A stretch of 64,000 bases of DNA from Mesodorylaimus sp. YZB2_4 (GCA_030248295.1 JASANH010001575.1:186001-250000); one strand, 5' to 3'; shown: positions 23,801 through 34,643, numbered from the stretch's first letter. A program made the numbers and translations. The notes: generated by a model not told the origin, from the letters alone.

Positions 23801-24086
23801 TCGAGTAATACGACTCAAGGTGACACTTGTGCAGCAGTTACACAGCTTCCAATTCTTTGCATTAGCTTCGTAAGAGACGTATGGTTGGCGGGGTACCGCT
23901 CAGGCTAAAGTCAGAGACTTTTTATCGATGAAAAACTGCCATGAGCTGTGAGCGGGAAATTAAAATTTTGCGTTATTATACAATGCCTGCGGAATTGTCT
24001 ATGGACCAATTCGTAGTTTTTGCCAGCTTGAACTTCGCGTATTCACCAAACGGATGACATCATCAGGCAGTGCAAAGTGTCTGATG

Positions 24087-26177
24087 ATGCGCTCCCAGCA
24101 ACTTTACACCACTCCTCGATCCTGCAGCGTAAAATGCTGGCACACCCCTGGCCACTTGATGCGGGCAGTGGTGCGCTGTTGTGTGGTCATGGCAGCCGTG
24201 CGACCAGGCGAGTCGTCGTGGATGCCGTGGCCGTGGAGATGGGATGACTGGCGGACGTTGGTGCCCGCCCTCCTGGTCCCCTTATCGCTGCTCGTCTCGC
24301 TGACTGTCTTTTTGTGCTTGTGCTGCAGGAAAAAACGGAGATCAGAGGAGCCAGAGGCCATCGACGTGGTGGAACCAGTGGTCGTCGAGAGCAGACCTAA
24401 ATTGCAAATCAGGATCGAGGAGGGCAAGGACGCCAGTTTGTCATCGACCGACACGGGCACAACGGGCATCCTCGATCCCAGTCTCAAACGTCACAAAACT
24501 GACGCCAGTTCCAGGGGCGCATTCTCGTTCTTTTCGAAGCGCAGTGGAAAAAAGGTTTCGAAAAAAGGAACAGTAAAATTGAAGAAAACTCTGGCAAAAG
24601 TGTCGAAAAAGAGGTAATTAAATTTTTTGCAATTATAATTTTTTTGAACTGTCATCTTTGAAATTAGCTCGACGCCGATGGGAGCCAAGACGAAAACGTC
24701 CCCTTTCAAAAAGACATCGCTGAAGCCGAAGGAGCCAGCCAAGCCACCGTTGGCATCTCAAGGTGTGACGAAGACAGAAAGTAGCGGAGTCGGGTAAGCA
24801 AGGATCTGTGCATTATTGTCAGAAAATAAGTGACAGCGATTCTTAAAATTTGGAAAAATGTTTCGGAGAAATGGCTGAGCCAAACCTTGTTTCATTTGAT
24901 TTGATACTTTATTCGCGCAGCAGGCAGAAAAATTTAAGTTTCTGTTAATTTTCTGCTAAAAATTTAGCGCGCATGTTTAAAAGAGGTTTTCGAATCTTCA
25001 TCCGCTGCGAACTTTGGACTCTTAAAAATGGATGTCAAAAGGCAGAATCTGGAAGTTTAAGCTTTCCAAGAAACTAACTTTTACAACTGTACGATCCCCA
25101 GTTGTTGCTCTGGGCTGATGTTTCCTTCTCCTCGTTTTCTCCCCACTGAATTAGAAATCGCGCATTTTGGAAGTCAACGACGGCTGGATCGTTTTTGATA
25201 AAAGTTGGCACGATTGTAGACTCTCCCCATTCGCAAAGTATGCAAAAAATCAAAAAGTTTCTTTGAACTGTTCTCGGTCCTTCAGCGTTGTGCATCCGGC
25301 TGGCTGGTATCGCTGTAAGCAGGCACGGTGGTGTCTGCTGTTTAGGTCCGCGCCAACGACATGTAGATACCACTTTCCAAACTGTCGCATTTCATTTTGA
25401 TAGGACTGCAGGGAGACAAAGCCTGGGAGAACCAATATCCAAATCAGTCCAGACCTGAAACCATATTTCTCGAGCCATACTCGGGCTGCGCGAAAATGTG
25501 CCATCAAGAGGCCTGGCGAAGAGAATTTGGTTTAGGACCGATGAGTCACCTTCCTGCACACGATGGGTAAAATATGGTTTCAGTGTGGGGTGATCCTGAA
25601 ACTGATGGTGGGCCAAGGACTGATTGTCTCGCCAGGCCATCCATGAGTGCCTCACAGTATCCATCTGCATTTCAGTGGCACCCCGACCACGCTGCTAGTG
25701 ACTGCGGCTGTGGAGAAGCAATCTGAGCAATTAGCTCAGGAATCGAGCGACGACGGGGAATATCTCCGCCTTGGTGCATTGGCTTCGGCTAAATTAGCCC
25801 CTTCGACCAAACGTGGTTCGAGTGCCATACCCAGCTTCCTCCGCGCACGTTCCGAGTCCCCCTCGCCCGCTGGTCCCCGCCAACCACTGGACAACAGTCC
25901 CTACATCGAAGTGCGTGCCAGCGAGTCAGCCCCCTCGTCCTCGACCTCCTTGCAGCCCAAGTGGTCTGGTCGACACACCTCCGATCCCTCGATCATGTCC
26001 GCCCACACAGCCATCACGCCTGGTACTGTTCGCTCGACTGGTCCACCAGCCAGCAATGACGGAGCGGGAAGCCAGACCATGCTCTCAACTTCCCCCTCGG
26101 CCAGGCAACCATCCAGTGTCACTGCTCGGCCAGGGCGAAGGAAGAAAAAGAAGAAACCAAAGGGACTCCAGCAATGA
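24087..26177 (+). CDS. Single-pass membrane protein with basic tail, copy B
   Basis: Exons are 24087-24613, 24668-24793 and 25676-26177, with the same splice sites and phases as copy A (5677-7770). Only scattered amino-acid changes separate the two copies, and neither has a stop or frameshift in coding exons. The large second intron has accumulated several indels. This suggests the protein is still under constraint in both copies while the VWA neighbour decays. The transmembrane helix and Lys/Arg-rich tail are unchanged. The 3' end lies about 390 bp upstream of the INCENP start codon on the same strand. Confidence 0.68.
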
Positions 26178-26562
26178 TCCGTTCTTGACTTGTGCTGTTT
26201 TTGAATCAGTATTTGTGCATGTACTGTCCTGCCGTTGATGAATTCTATTGCTTGATCACTAAAACACGGTGTCTTTTTGTCTTGGTTGTGTATTTTGGAT
26301 TTGAATATCCCGCCTTGCAAACTGATGCTCGTGTTCTGTTTTCTTATAACAAAAGCGTGCGCAGGCTTTAAAAACTGGCTCCCGGATACTGTGGCGTGGT
26401 GTGTTTTCTGGAGCAACCTGTTTTTTTCGTTTCTACCTGCGGTTTCTCTTTCTTCATTTACGTACGATCATTTCCATTTGTTCTTGTATTTTCGGCCGTG
26501 CTGGTGGCGTGTTGGGATAGTCTTTTTTGCTTTCTCGTCAGTACGCTTTAAAATTTGCAATC

Positions 26563-29500
26563 ATGGCCTCCATCGACATCCTAACCGTCGAACCATTTGC
26601 GCGTGCTCGTCGCGAAGTGGGCATTATGTACGACGCTTATTTGGGGAAAGTTCAAACTCATTTCGATTGGCTAGAAGAAATTCTCATCGAGGCAAAACAA
26701 GCTTTTCAAAAGTAAGCGATTTAGATTTCGATGTATTCGGGGAATGTCTTCTAGGACAGTTTTGCCCTACAGTGTTTCCTGATATAAATAGGATTCAACA
26801 GTCGGGCCTGTCAGACATCTTGAATCGAGCTACTTTTTCAAAGTTGGATACATGTTGGGCGAGGACAGATTGAACTATCCTTATTACCATAATAAAAAAG
26901 CATTTTCCAAGTCGTCGTCCTCATAAGCCCATTTCCTTTTTTTAGTCCCATAAACATTTTTGTCTATTTACAGGCCCTAAGTCGAATTGTTACCCAAAAC
27001 ACCGAGCGAGCTGCGTAAACGAGGAAGAAAATTGAGGAATGGCGGCATCCAGAAACGACAGAGCACTGCTTCGAAACGTGGATCGAGTATGGGAAGAGCA
27101 ACTCCGAAGCGAAAAAGTCCCGCCTATTTGAAAGTCAAGGCGGTCGTCTTGACCATGGCTGCTGAATCGAGGTAAACTAGTCCATGTTTTGTCTCTCAGC
27201 CATCAACTTTTTTTCGATTTCAGCATCGATTCGGATAACACTGGCGCGCTCGTCAACGAAGACGCGACTGACCGCTCTGAAAACATCGAAATTGCGCCAA
27301 CGATCCCGGCAATCATCGATGAGGAAATCGAAGCCGAGAAAAAGTACGAAGTGGCTGATTTTTAGAACGAAAAAGACGATATTGACTTTGGTGCGAACGT
27401 CGAGGCTTCTGCTCCAGTTGGCGAAGAAGAGTAAGATTGCGGGGCACTTTCCCACGTTGTTCCCAATAGCGCGCGTTTGCACGTTGTTCCCAATAGGCGT
27501 AGGCTAGGATAGGCTGGATTTAGGCTTAGTCTTACCATTAGCTTTCGGCTTAGGCTAGGATGAACTGGATGCAAGAGATTAAGAAACAAACTGCAAAAGC
27601 GCCGATTGCGGATTAAGGTTATTAGGAAAATAGGGTTCTCTTGTTTTTCTTAGCCCTGTGGAAGACATTGAGCCGCAAGAAGCAAACGAAAAAGAAGACA
27701 TTCGTTCCGTGATGATGCTGGCAAATCGAGAAGGCAAGGCCGAGTAAGATTGCTGATTTCAGATTTCAGGCAACTAGTATTCTTTTGTTTTTTTAGGCCC
27801 GTTGCAGACATTGTGCCGCAAGAAGTGGAAAAAACCGAAGACATTCGTTTCATGATGACGTTGGCCATTCCAGATGAGAAGGCCGATTTCCTAACACCAG
27901 AACGGCCATTACGCAATCAAGCACCGTCGCCCGCTCCGACACTCGCGGTAAGTCTCTTGCGTGCAGGGTGTTCTTGAGTCCAGCCGAAAATAAGTCTTTT
28001 GCAGGTACCGGCAAAAAGTTTGATTCCAGTTTTCTCGTCTGGGGCCAAGCAGAAAGGCTCAACTCCCTCGATTTTGACTCCTCGTTTGACGCCGACGCGT
28101 CAAGGCACTAGATGTTATACGCCACAGAAAAGTGCCGTCAAGGTGAGTTGGTTGTCCGCATCTTAAAAAGATCGAATCTAACTTAATCCTTGCAGGAATC
28201 GAGCGGAGAAGCGCGTGACCGCTTGCGTCAACAGCTGGCATCGGCGACAGCCAAACGAGAGGAAATGTTAAAACAAAAAATCGAAGAGCAGAAAAAGTAA
28301 GCATTTTCTTTTTGTTTCAGGGTACAAAACTAAAGAGTTCTGTTGTCCAGGAAACGGGAAGAACGAGCTATGAAAGTTGCGCAGCAAAGATTACTTCAGA
28401 AGGCCAAAGAAGAAGAATTGAAGCGCAAAATTGAAGAAAAATACAACACTCCGTCGGTCGATCCGGAAGAAAAGAGGAAACTGCGGTGAGTGTGAATCAG
28501 ATTTCACAGAAAAGGGGACCCCCTTAGATCAGAGATTCAAGAAATACTAGGCTATATTTGGCCAGAAGCTAGAGGTAGTTTTTTGGCAAAATGTAAAAAT
28601 TCAAGATCAGGGGACTCTGATTTTTGTTCCCTCATGTGTGGACTCAAAAGAGTAGGTGGATGGGCGATGACTATTTCCCTTTTTTTGTTTTGAATTGAGG
28701 ATTTAATTTAGCACATCATATCTTCAGCCCAATGTTGTCTAAATTCATCTTTGGGGGCAGCATGGTGCATGCTATTTTCACAATCTGCAGGAGCTATGGG
28801 TGTGACAACCGAGCTGATCCTCTGTGTGTGCTCGTATTGTGACAACTTTTTTTGCTTTCAGGCCCCGTTTCCCTGAAAGTGGAGGCTCGAAAAAACCAGA
28901 CAACGAACGCGCTCAGCTCGTCGAGAAAGAGAAAGCTAAGGTAAACTAACAATGGTGCCTCGCCGTTGTGCCAGTCTCACTTTCCTTATTTTAGGAAAAA
29001 GAACGTATTCAACGGGAACAAGAAGAATTGCAGCGTGTGGAAGCCCACGAGCGGCAAGAAAAGCCTTGTGTCGCCTCGACGGTGACTGCGGATGTGAGTA
29101 GCCAGCAGGGATCCATGAGTATGCAGGTTGTGAAAAAAAATTGTTTTTCAGGTCGCAACGATAGGGATTTCGGAAAAGAATCAGCCGTCCACTCAACCGG
29201 TAGGTGTTGGTTGGTGAAAGGGCTGACGGGGGCACTAGTGTCGTGGCCTAGCGGGTCAAGGCGTCTGCCTCTCTCGCCGGCCGGGGAAGGGTTCGACTCA
29301 CGCCTCGGTAAAAATATTTGTCATGCATGTGTTCCTAAAACCCTCGAGTTTGCTGTTTGGCGCTTGGCTGTTGAGAAGGATGAGGTGACGTTACATAGCA
29401 CAAACGATACCACTATGGTTTAAAGGGGTCGAGATCGAGTTGTGAGAACTTCTGAAACAGAGTTGCCACTACAGGCTTGAAATCCCAAGTAGGCTAGCTG

Positions 29501-30743
29501 AGTTAGAATAGTTTGTTTTATGTTTAAAAAACTAAATTCTAATTGAGAAAATTCTCAAATCTACGCGATTTGACTCGTCAAAGTTTGAAAAGGTTTGAAA
29601 CTAGATGGCGGGAAATTCAAATCGAAAGTTAAATGGAGTTTTGTCAAGTCGATTTTCCAAGTCCATAAACTGTCGTTTTCAGAAGCTGACCGTTTTTCAT
29701 GAACCAGTGGATAGAACGATCGCCAAGCTGACCACGGGTTAATCGTCGATCAATCGCGAGACGTTCAGCGTTGCTCATCCGAGCACGTCAGCTGCGAATC
29801 AAAGCGAAGCAACGGAATCGTAAGTTTGTGTCCTTTTTTGAGGGATGGTATTAAAATTGATCAGATGCTTTACAGATACGATATGACCCCGTTGAGGAAG
29901 GTGAAACCCGCCACAGCGACCAATTATGACATCAGCGATTTGCGCTCGTCAGACGAAACCGATGACGAAGAACATCCGCGGAAAAAGATACCGGCTTGGG
30001 CACAAGGTGAGTAATCTGGGGAGGGGCTCGGTCTCTGCCTCCGTCCTGCAATCACAGCAGCTAGATCAAAAGTCGCATGTAAACTTGATGGAGGAAGATG
30101 TGGGTCCTTGAAATGCCAAGTTTTTGATAGTTATAAGCACCTAACTGAGATTTTGTAATAGCCATTTAATGTTGTTGACTGCCTAAGCAGAATCATTCAT
30201 TCTTCATGGCCAGATATGAAATAGGGGAATAGCGGTCATAAAAAAAGTGTTGGGGAAAATAGGGATGATTGGTGGAGAAAGGCAAGATGGTGGCTGTGTC
30301 GGCCACACCACAGCGGCCAGATTTTTGGAGAGTTTCTTGAGTGCATGCAGGTCTTTAGGCCTGGTGGCTGAAAAGTTGAAGTTGAAATTGAAAAATCAAT
30401 TTTTTTCAATTCCGTTTTGGAGACACTAGCTTTTGTTAGTAGCATGGATTATCTCGAGTGTAGGGAAACAGGCGCAGGACTTCCACTCCAGTCGACCCCC
30501 TTCCCCCCCTCATGGGCAGAGGTGATCTTGGCTGACGCCATCCTTGCTCTTTTAGGTGGACAGTTGAAAATGGCGTTGACTCAACAATATTACAGCCCGC
30601 CAGATTTGGACGCATTGTTCGGAATTGTCGAGATGCCAGATTTATCAGCAATGTTCACGTTTCAGCGAAAAAGATTTCACAAGCGAACATCTTCGGCAAA
30701 ATGGGACTCGCCAATCCATCCTCATGCTTCCGTTGGAAAATAG
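26563..30743 (+). CDS. INCENP: Inner centromere protein (chromosomal passenger complex scaffold)
   Basis: The simplest model has 14 exons: 26563-26711, 26974-27171, 27224-27430, 27654-27743, 27797-27947, 28005-28142, 28196-28296, 28351-28485, 28862-28940, 28995-29093, 29152-29199, 29683-29819, 29876-30006, 30556-30743. They sum to 1851 nt in one frame. The N terminus has the FDWLEEI helix and LPKTPS motif that bind survivin/borealin in known INCENPs. Exons 7-10 form a charged helix (KREEMLKQKIEEQKK), shorter than the vertebrate SAH. The C terminus is a clear IN-box: ISDLRSSDETDDEEHPRKKI, IPAWAQG, QQYYSPPDL, and the Aurora B-phosphorylated TSS in KRTSSAKW. Under this model three in-frame stops occur: TAA 26978, TAG 27363 and TAA 29740. 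Each can be avoided by alternative splicing, so the gene may be functional; decay cannot be excluded. Confidence 0.92.
27654..27947 (+). repeat. Tandemly duplicated exons 4 and 5 of INCENP
   Basis: Exon 4 (27654-27743) and the first part of exon 5 (27797-27890) encode similar 31-residue segments. The shared pattern is PV-x-DI-x-PQE, then EDIR-x-x-MM-x-LA, then KA-D/E. The phase is the same (2) at both starts. This indicates an exon duplication. Confidence 0.75.
29236..29312 (+). repeat. tRNA-derived (SINE-like) sequence in INCENP intron 11
   Basis: A box-A-like TGGCCTAGCGG (29244-29254) is followed by a box-B-like GGTTCGACTC (29290-29299) at tRNA-like spacing. The ends do not pair into an acceptor stem, so it is not a functional tRNA gene. 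Similar pairs occur at about 56440-56510 (minus strand) and a box-B fragment lies at 43834-43843. Confidence 0.6.
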
Positions 30744-31541
30744 GCGATTTTTTATGGCGCTGTCGAGAATTTTGAGACATTTTTTCGCTTTTTTTCAATG
30801 TTTGGACGGGGATGCGTTCTTTATGTAAATGTTTTAATTGACAATGATTTTTCAAAGTGAAGCATTTCTAAGGGTTTAAATTGGGAGAATAGCAGGTGTT
30901 GCTTTAAAAAAAGTAGCCACCGCATGTTCCTCTTCAGTGTGCGGCAGGCTTCTTATCATGGGATATGGGAATTTTCTTCCTCTGACATCACGTCAACCAA
31001 CTTCGCACTAAACCCTCATCGTAAAGGGTTTACTGAGCTTTTACCGGTTTTACTGAGCTTTGCTGGTAAGTGAAGGCCTTTGGTGGGTGTTTGGGACCGT
31101 GTTCGCGGGTTGATCGATGCAGGGGTTTGAAATCTCTGTCCCATACGTGGGCATGGGGTCATAGGGTCATGGTCGGGGGGAGGGGGGGTTAATTGTGGGG
31201 CCTTCACAAAGGAAGGATGTCCCTTGATTAATTGTCAGAGTGATGCCCTCCTCAACTCGGGATAAGTACTGTAGTGGATGATTGTCGACCCCTGGCCTGC
31301 TCGATACTGGATCTTCATCCCATGCTTACTGCCCGTGGTGCCAGCCATCGAGCTAGTCTGTGCTACAATGTGACGACCTGGGGCACGTTCAGCTAACTGT
31401 CCTACATCGGGTGTTGTCCTTTTAGGGTGGGTACTGGGTGATTGTGGGAGTGACCCCTGGTCTGGTCAGTGGTGGCGTCTGAACAGATTTCTATCCCTTG
31501 CATGGGCATCATAGGCAGCTTCAATGTGGCTTCTGTTTCAG
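30744..31541. other. Intergenic/intronic, no exon recognised
   Basis: The stretch holds the INCENP 3' flank and sequence with two related stretches (about 31105-31165 and 31470-31515, CCCATGCATGGGCATC-like). Upstream exons of the CtIP gene should lie here or be missing; none could be identified. Confidence 0.4.
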
Positions 31542-31714
31542 GTCCACCGTTGAACAAACAAAGACTGTTACAAAGACAGAGGCGCGAGGTTTTATGTACG
31601 TCGCATATTCAGGCCAGTGGCGACTCGCTGACGAGAGTGGACAGCTACGAGCATGACCTCCGTTCACCCATGATCGGTTTGGGCACGGGGTATAGTCAGA
31701 AAAGCTGCGCTTGA
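31542..31714 (+). CDS. Possible terminal exon of an unidentified gene
   Basis: A good acceptor (TTCTGTTTCAG) is followed by an open frame of about 57 codons to TGA at 31714. The product is basic then polar (PPLNKQRLLQRQRREVL at the start, DLRSPMIGLGTGY near the end). The composition looks coding. I do not recognise the family, and it cannot be joined in phase to the CtIP exon at 31961. It could be the last exon of a separate short gene or an alternative end. Confidence 0.35.
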
Positions 31715-31960
31715 AAGTGCTGGAATGAGCCAAATTGAATTAGCTCCTCGGAATACGCGGTGTCGTCCATTGAGATAGTATATTTATAAACGGTCAATTC
31801 GAATTGGCGCTGTGTGCGTTGTGGGGTACAAATACTTGCTTCGTGTCATTTCCTATCTTCAAGCCCCCAAAGTAATCATTTGCACTTTTCTAATTTCTGT
31901 GGTGTATGCATGTTCTTGCGCTTTAACGATGGCTGCATTTTTGCACATTCTTTCCCGAAG

Positions 31961-32304
31961 TCAAGGCAAGAAGGAGTCAATCAGATCAGTCGGCACCGAT
32001 CAACATACGCACCGGTAAAGAAAGTGAGAGCACCAGAGCACTTTTGGGAAACAGGATTTCCAAGAACGCAAGAATGTGGGGATAGAGGTATGTCCAGAAG
32101 TCGCATGGAGCCAGATGCCAGGCCCAAGCAATACGCTGCACATTTTCAGGTTACCTGAAGCGGGATTTTGATCCAAACGAGCTGGAAGCCAGGAGGGAAG
32201 CAAAGAAGAAGAAAGAAGAGAGAATGAAGGAAGAAGAGAAGGAAAAGGAGAGGTTGAAGATACCTGTTATCACAGTCGAATCTAGCGCAGATTCTGTGTC
32301 TTGA
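31961..32304 (+). CDS. RBBP8: CtIP/RBBP8 C-terminal (Sae2-like) domain, partial gene
   Basis: Two exons, 31961-32087 and 32150-32304, are joined by a 62-nt phase-1 intron. They encode SRHRSTYAP, then APEHFWETGFP, RTQEC and DRGYLKRDF, and a Lys/Glu-rich tail to TGA. This is the hallmark C-terminal region of CtIP/Sae2, the cofactor of MRE11-RAD50-NBS1 in DNA-end resection. The residue equal to human Thr847 (the CDK site just before P-E-x-F-W) is Ala here (GCA), while the TQ site equal to Thr859 is kept. The usual CxxC motif and N-terminal coiled coil are not found upstream, so this is a partial model or a gene fragment. The tail replaces the short vertebrate terminus with a charged helix. Confidence 0.82.
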
Positions 32305-32510
32305 AACCCATCCTGGGATGTATTTGACCTTCCACCCAGGAAAGCGCGGCAGGTGTCTGATGATCGATTTATGTGATCGCGTTATCCATGTGAGTGTGAG
32401 TAAGGGATGTTTAGTGAAGCGAAGTAGATCAAACAGATAACTCTGACACTGATTTCGCCTGTCCCCCTCCTCTGGTCCATCGTGGTGAGCTAACAAGAAT
32501 GCATTTTACA

Positions 32511-34602
32511 TCAACAAAAACAAAAACACTTGCATCGAGACCAATGATCACACCCAACTCCAATCGAACACACTCGTAGCGGCTTCCAAATGATTGTGAT
32601 ATTGCACAAAAAATTGGTTAAAACACAGATCCACTTGACAATATGGACATCGAATGAATGCCTTATGCGCAGATAGTCTTCGGGTGTGCCCACTGTGATT
32701 GGTTCCGAGTTTTCATCCTTCGGAATCAGCGGATGGTTCTTCGGCAGCGCGCCAGTGATCACGATCACGCCGACCTGAAACCACCAAATAAACCTGACTA
32801 AATATCTCGGAATACAAGCGACCTCACTTCCTGCTTCAAGAGCTGCTTCAGGCAATCCAACAAATCAGCGACCGATGGAATCGAGCCGATGAACAGCAGA
32901 CTGGCCTTGTAGAAGCTGAACATTTGGTTCATGTCCAACCCGCCGACTTGAGTTGATTTTCGAACTTGGACGGGCTGCTGCTTGGTCCTCTTTACCTCGA
33001 CCACATCGTCCTTCTCCACGATCTCTTCGTTGACGTCTTTAATGAGCTCCTCCATCTCGGATTTAGTTTTCGCAGCTGAGCAAGCTTGGCGTTTCTCCAA
33101 TAATTGGTCCGGCGTGTAGTTAGTGATAGCAATGAAGTGCAAGCCAGTGGCCATGCTCGTATCTTCTTCGTTTCGCTGTCCAGCCATCGGGTCGATGAAC
33201 ATTCCTTTCGAGGGTGACGGCTTCGGTTTGACGCTGACATTGCTCGATGATGCCATCGACTGCATCTCATTCTTCCTGTTTTCCGGCAGTGGCTTCGGCA
33301 TCGTAGTGATCGTCCTTTCCCTCGCCAATCCCAACTCGGCACCACCTCAAAAGAAACATTATGAAATTTACAATCGGTTCAGTTAAAGCATCCGCTTACC
33401 CATATCGTACGGTTCACCAGTACAATAACTAGTCTTCCTACAACACTTATTCCGAATACACACGGAGCCAACAATGATGATGAGCAAGCCAACCAAGCTG
33501 CAGCCAACGCCTATGCCTATTTCGGCCCCCTCCGATAGGCGCCAGGGCGGTGTGGTGAAATCGTACATATCCGGCAGCCCGTCGCCTGAAATCAGGATAT
33601 CTGTACTCTGAGTCTGCGTGAACGATCGCAATTCTTACCGCCCTTCGACATGTGCCTGCCAAAGTAGGGGATCTCGATGTCCCTCCTCCGACCACTGCCT
33701 TCGTACGTGCACACGCACTGGCCATCGTACTGTCCAGGTTCCTCGGGTTTGATTCTTTCCCCCTGAAAAAGACTTTGCGCAAGGCGATGCCAGTCCCCCC
33801 CCTTGGTCTCCTACCGTCAGCTTCTTGCCGCTCGGGGTCGTCGTTTCGCATTTGCAATTACGGATTTCAGGAGGGGGCTTCGGGATCTTCTCCCACTTGA
33901 CCTGATTCTCAGTCTTGCCGTCCGTGCTCGGGGTCACCTCGGGCTCCAGCTTGCCGCCTCCTGAAGAAGCAGAGGATTAGTGGTGGTTTTCAGAGTTCAG
34001 GCAACACTTACCCAGTATTGACGAAATGAGCGAGCGTGCGGGCCTTTTTGCTGCCTTTGGTGAATTTGCACTCGACTGTGCCGACGCAGGGTTCTTCGAA
34101 TAACTTATTCGGCAATTCTAACTTCATTCCAACGCTGCATTTTCCGCGTGGTTTTTGGTGGGCACCGGTTTGCCATCGATGAAGAGATTGCAGTCCACAG
34201 TGGCGTCGTCGCCGGGGCCACCGGGTGGACAGTTGGCGATGGGGGGCGCAGTGCTGTTGGTGACCTTGACTGCCTCGTTGAACCTGACCATTTCTCCATC
34301 GTACGTCAAGTGTGGAGTTTTCGCTGAAACACAACGGTTTTCGCATGAAGATGGCCCATGAAGTTCTGACTTACCTTGCTGAGAACAGTCTGGCGTTTCC
34401 TCAGCCCAGGCGTTGTCGTAGTCGTTGTTCGCGTTCGAATGGCACAGGGAAGCATCTCCTTTCGTCGCTCCACCGCACATTTTAGCTTGCGAATGCCCGT
34501 GCTGGTTGGCGCATGTGTCGGCGTCGATTTTGCACGCTGGACCGTCCTTAGTCACGAAACATTGCGTGCCGTCTGGGCAACCAGCGGACTCGCCCTCACC
34601 GC
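32511..34602 (-). CDS. Membrane protein with the same Cys module, 5' end missing, frameshift in exon B
   Basis: Exons in order: 34602-34375, 34323-34012, 33960-33815, 33762-33639, 33585-33400, 33345-32828, 32774-32511. The first exon carries CPDG, VTKDG, TCANQH and KMCGG, alignable with exon 3 of the 11129-14271 gene. The second exon aligns with exon 4 of that gene (a CNLFIDG strand, and KLELPNKLFEEPC against KTFPLPQEVF), but needs a one-base frameshift near 34150 (an AAAAA run). After a Pro/Lys linker comes one transmembrane helix (IGIGVGCSLVGLLIIIVGSV), then a cytoplasmic part. The distal tail has hydrophobic strands (ASLLFIGSIPSVADLLDCL, VGVIVITGALP) suggesting a folded domain that I cannot name. 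No signal peptide exon was found upstream. Pseudogene or assembly error are both possible because of the frameshift. Confidence 0.68.
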
Positions 34603-34643
34603 CTGAAAATATTTCGATAAAGCGATCGACTACGAAATTGAAC

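Larger units (their letters stand above)
14311..26523. repeat. Segmental duplication, copy B
   Basis: Direct copy of 1-8116. It is longer because it keeps the LINE endonuclease half, nested foldback elements (19379-21627) and the 3' part of the VWA-like gene. It lacks about 315 bp of the LINE (equivalent to 3118-3433) and about 290 bp equivalent to 5178-5468. The right edge at about 26523 falls about 40 bp before the INCENP start codon, so INCENP's promoter region lies within duplicated DNA. Confidence 0.95.

Noticed and set aside
29244-29312. Functional tRNA gene
   Set aside because: Box A and box B are present, but the 5' and 3' ends do not pair into an acceptor stem and no sensible anticodon arm forms.
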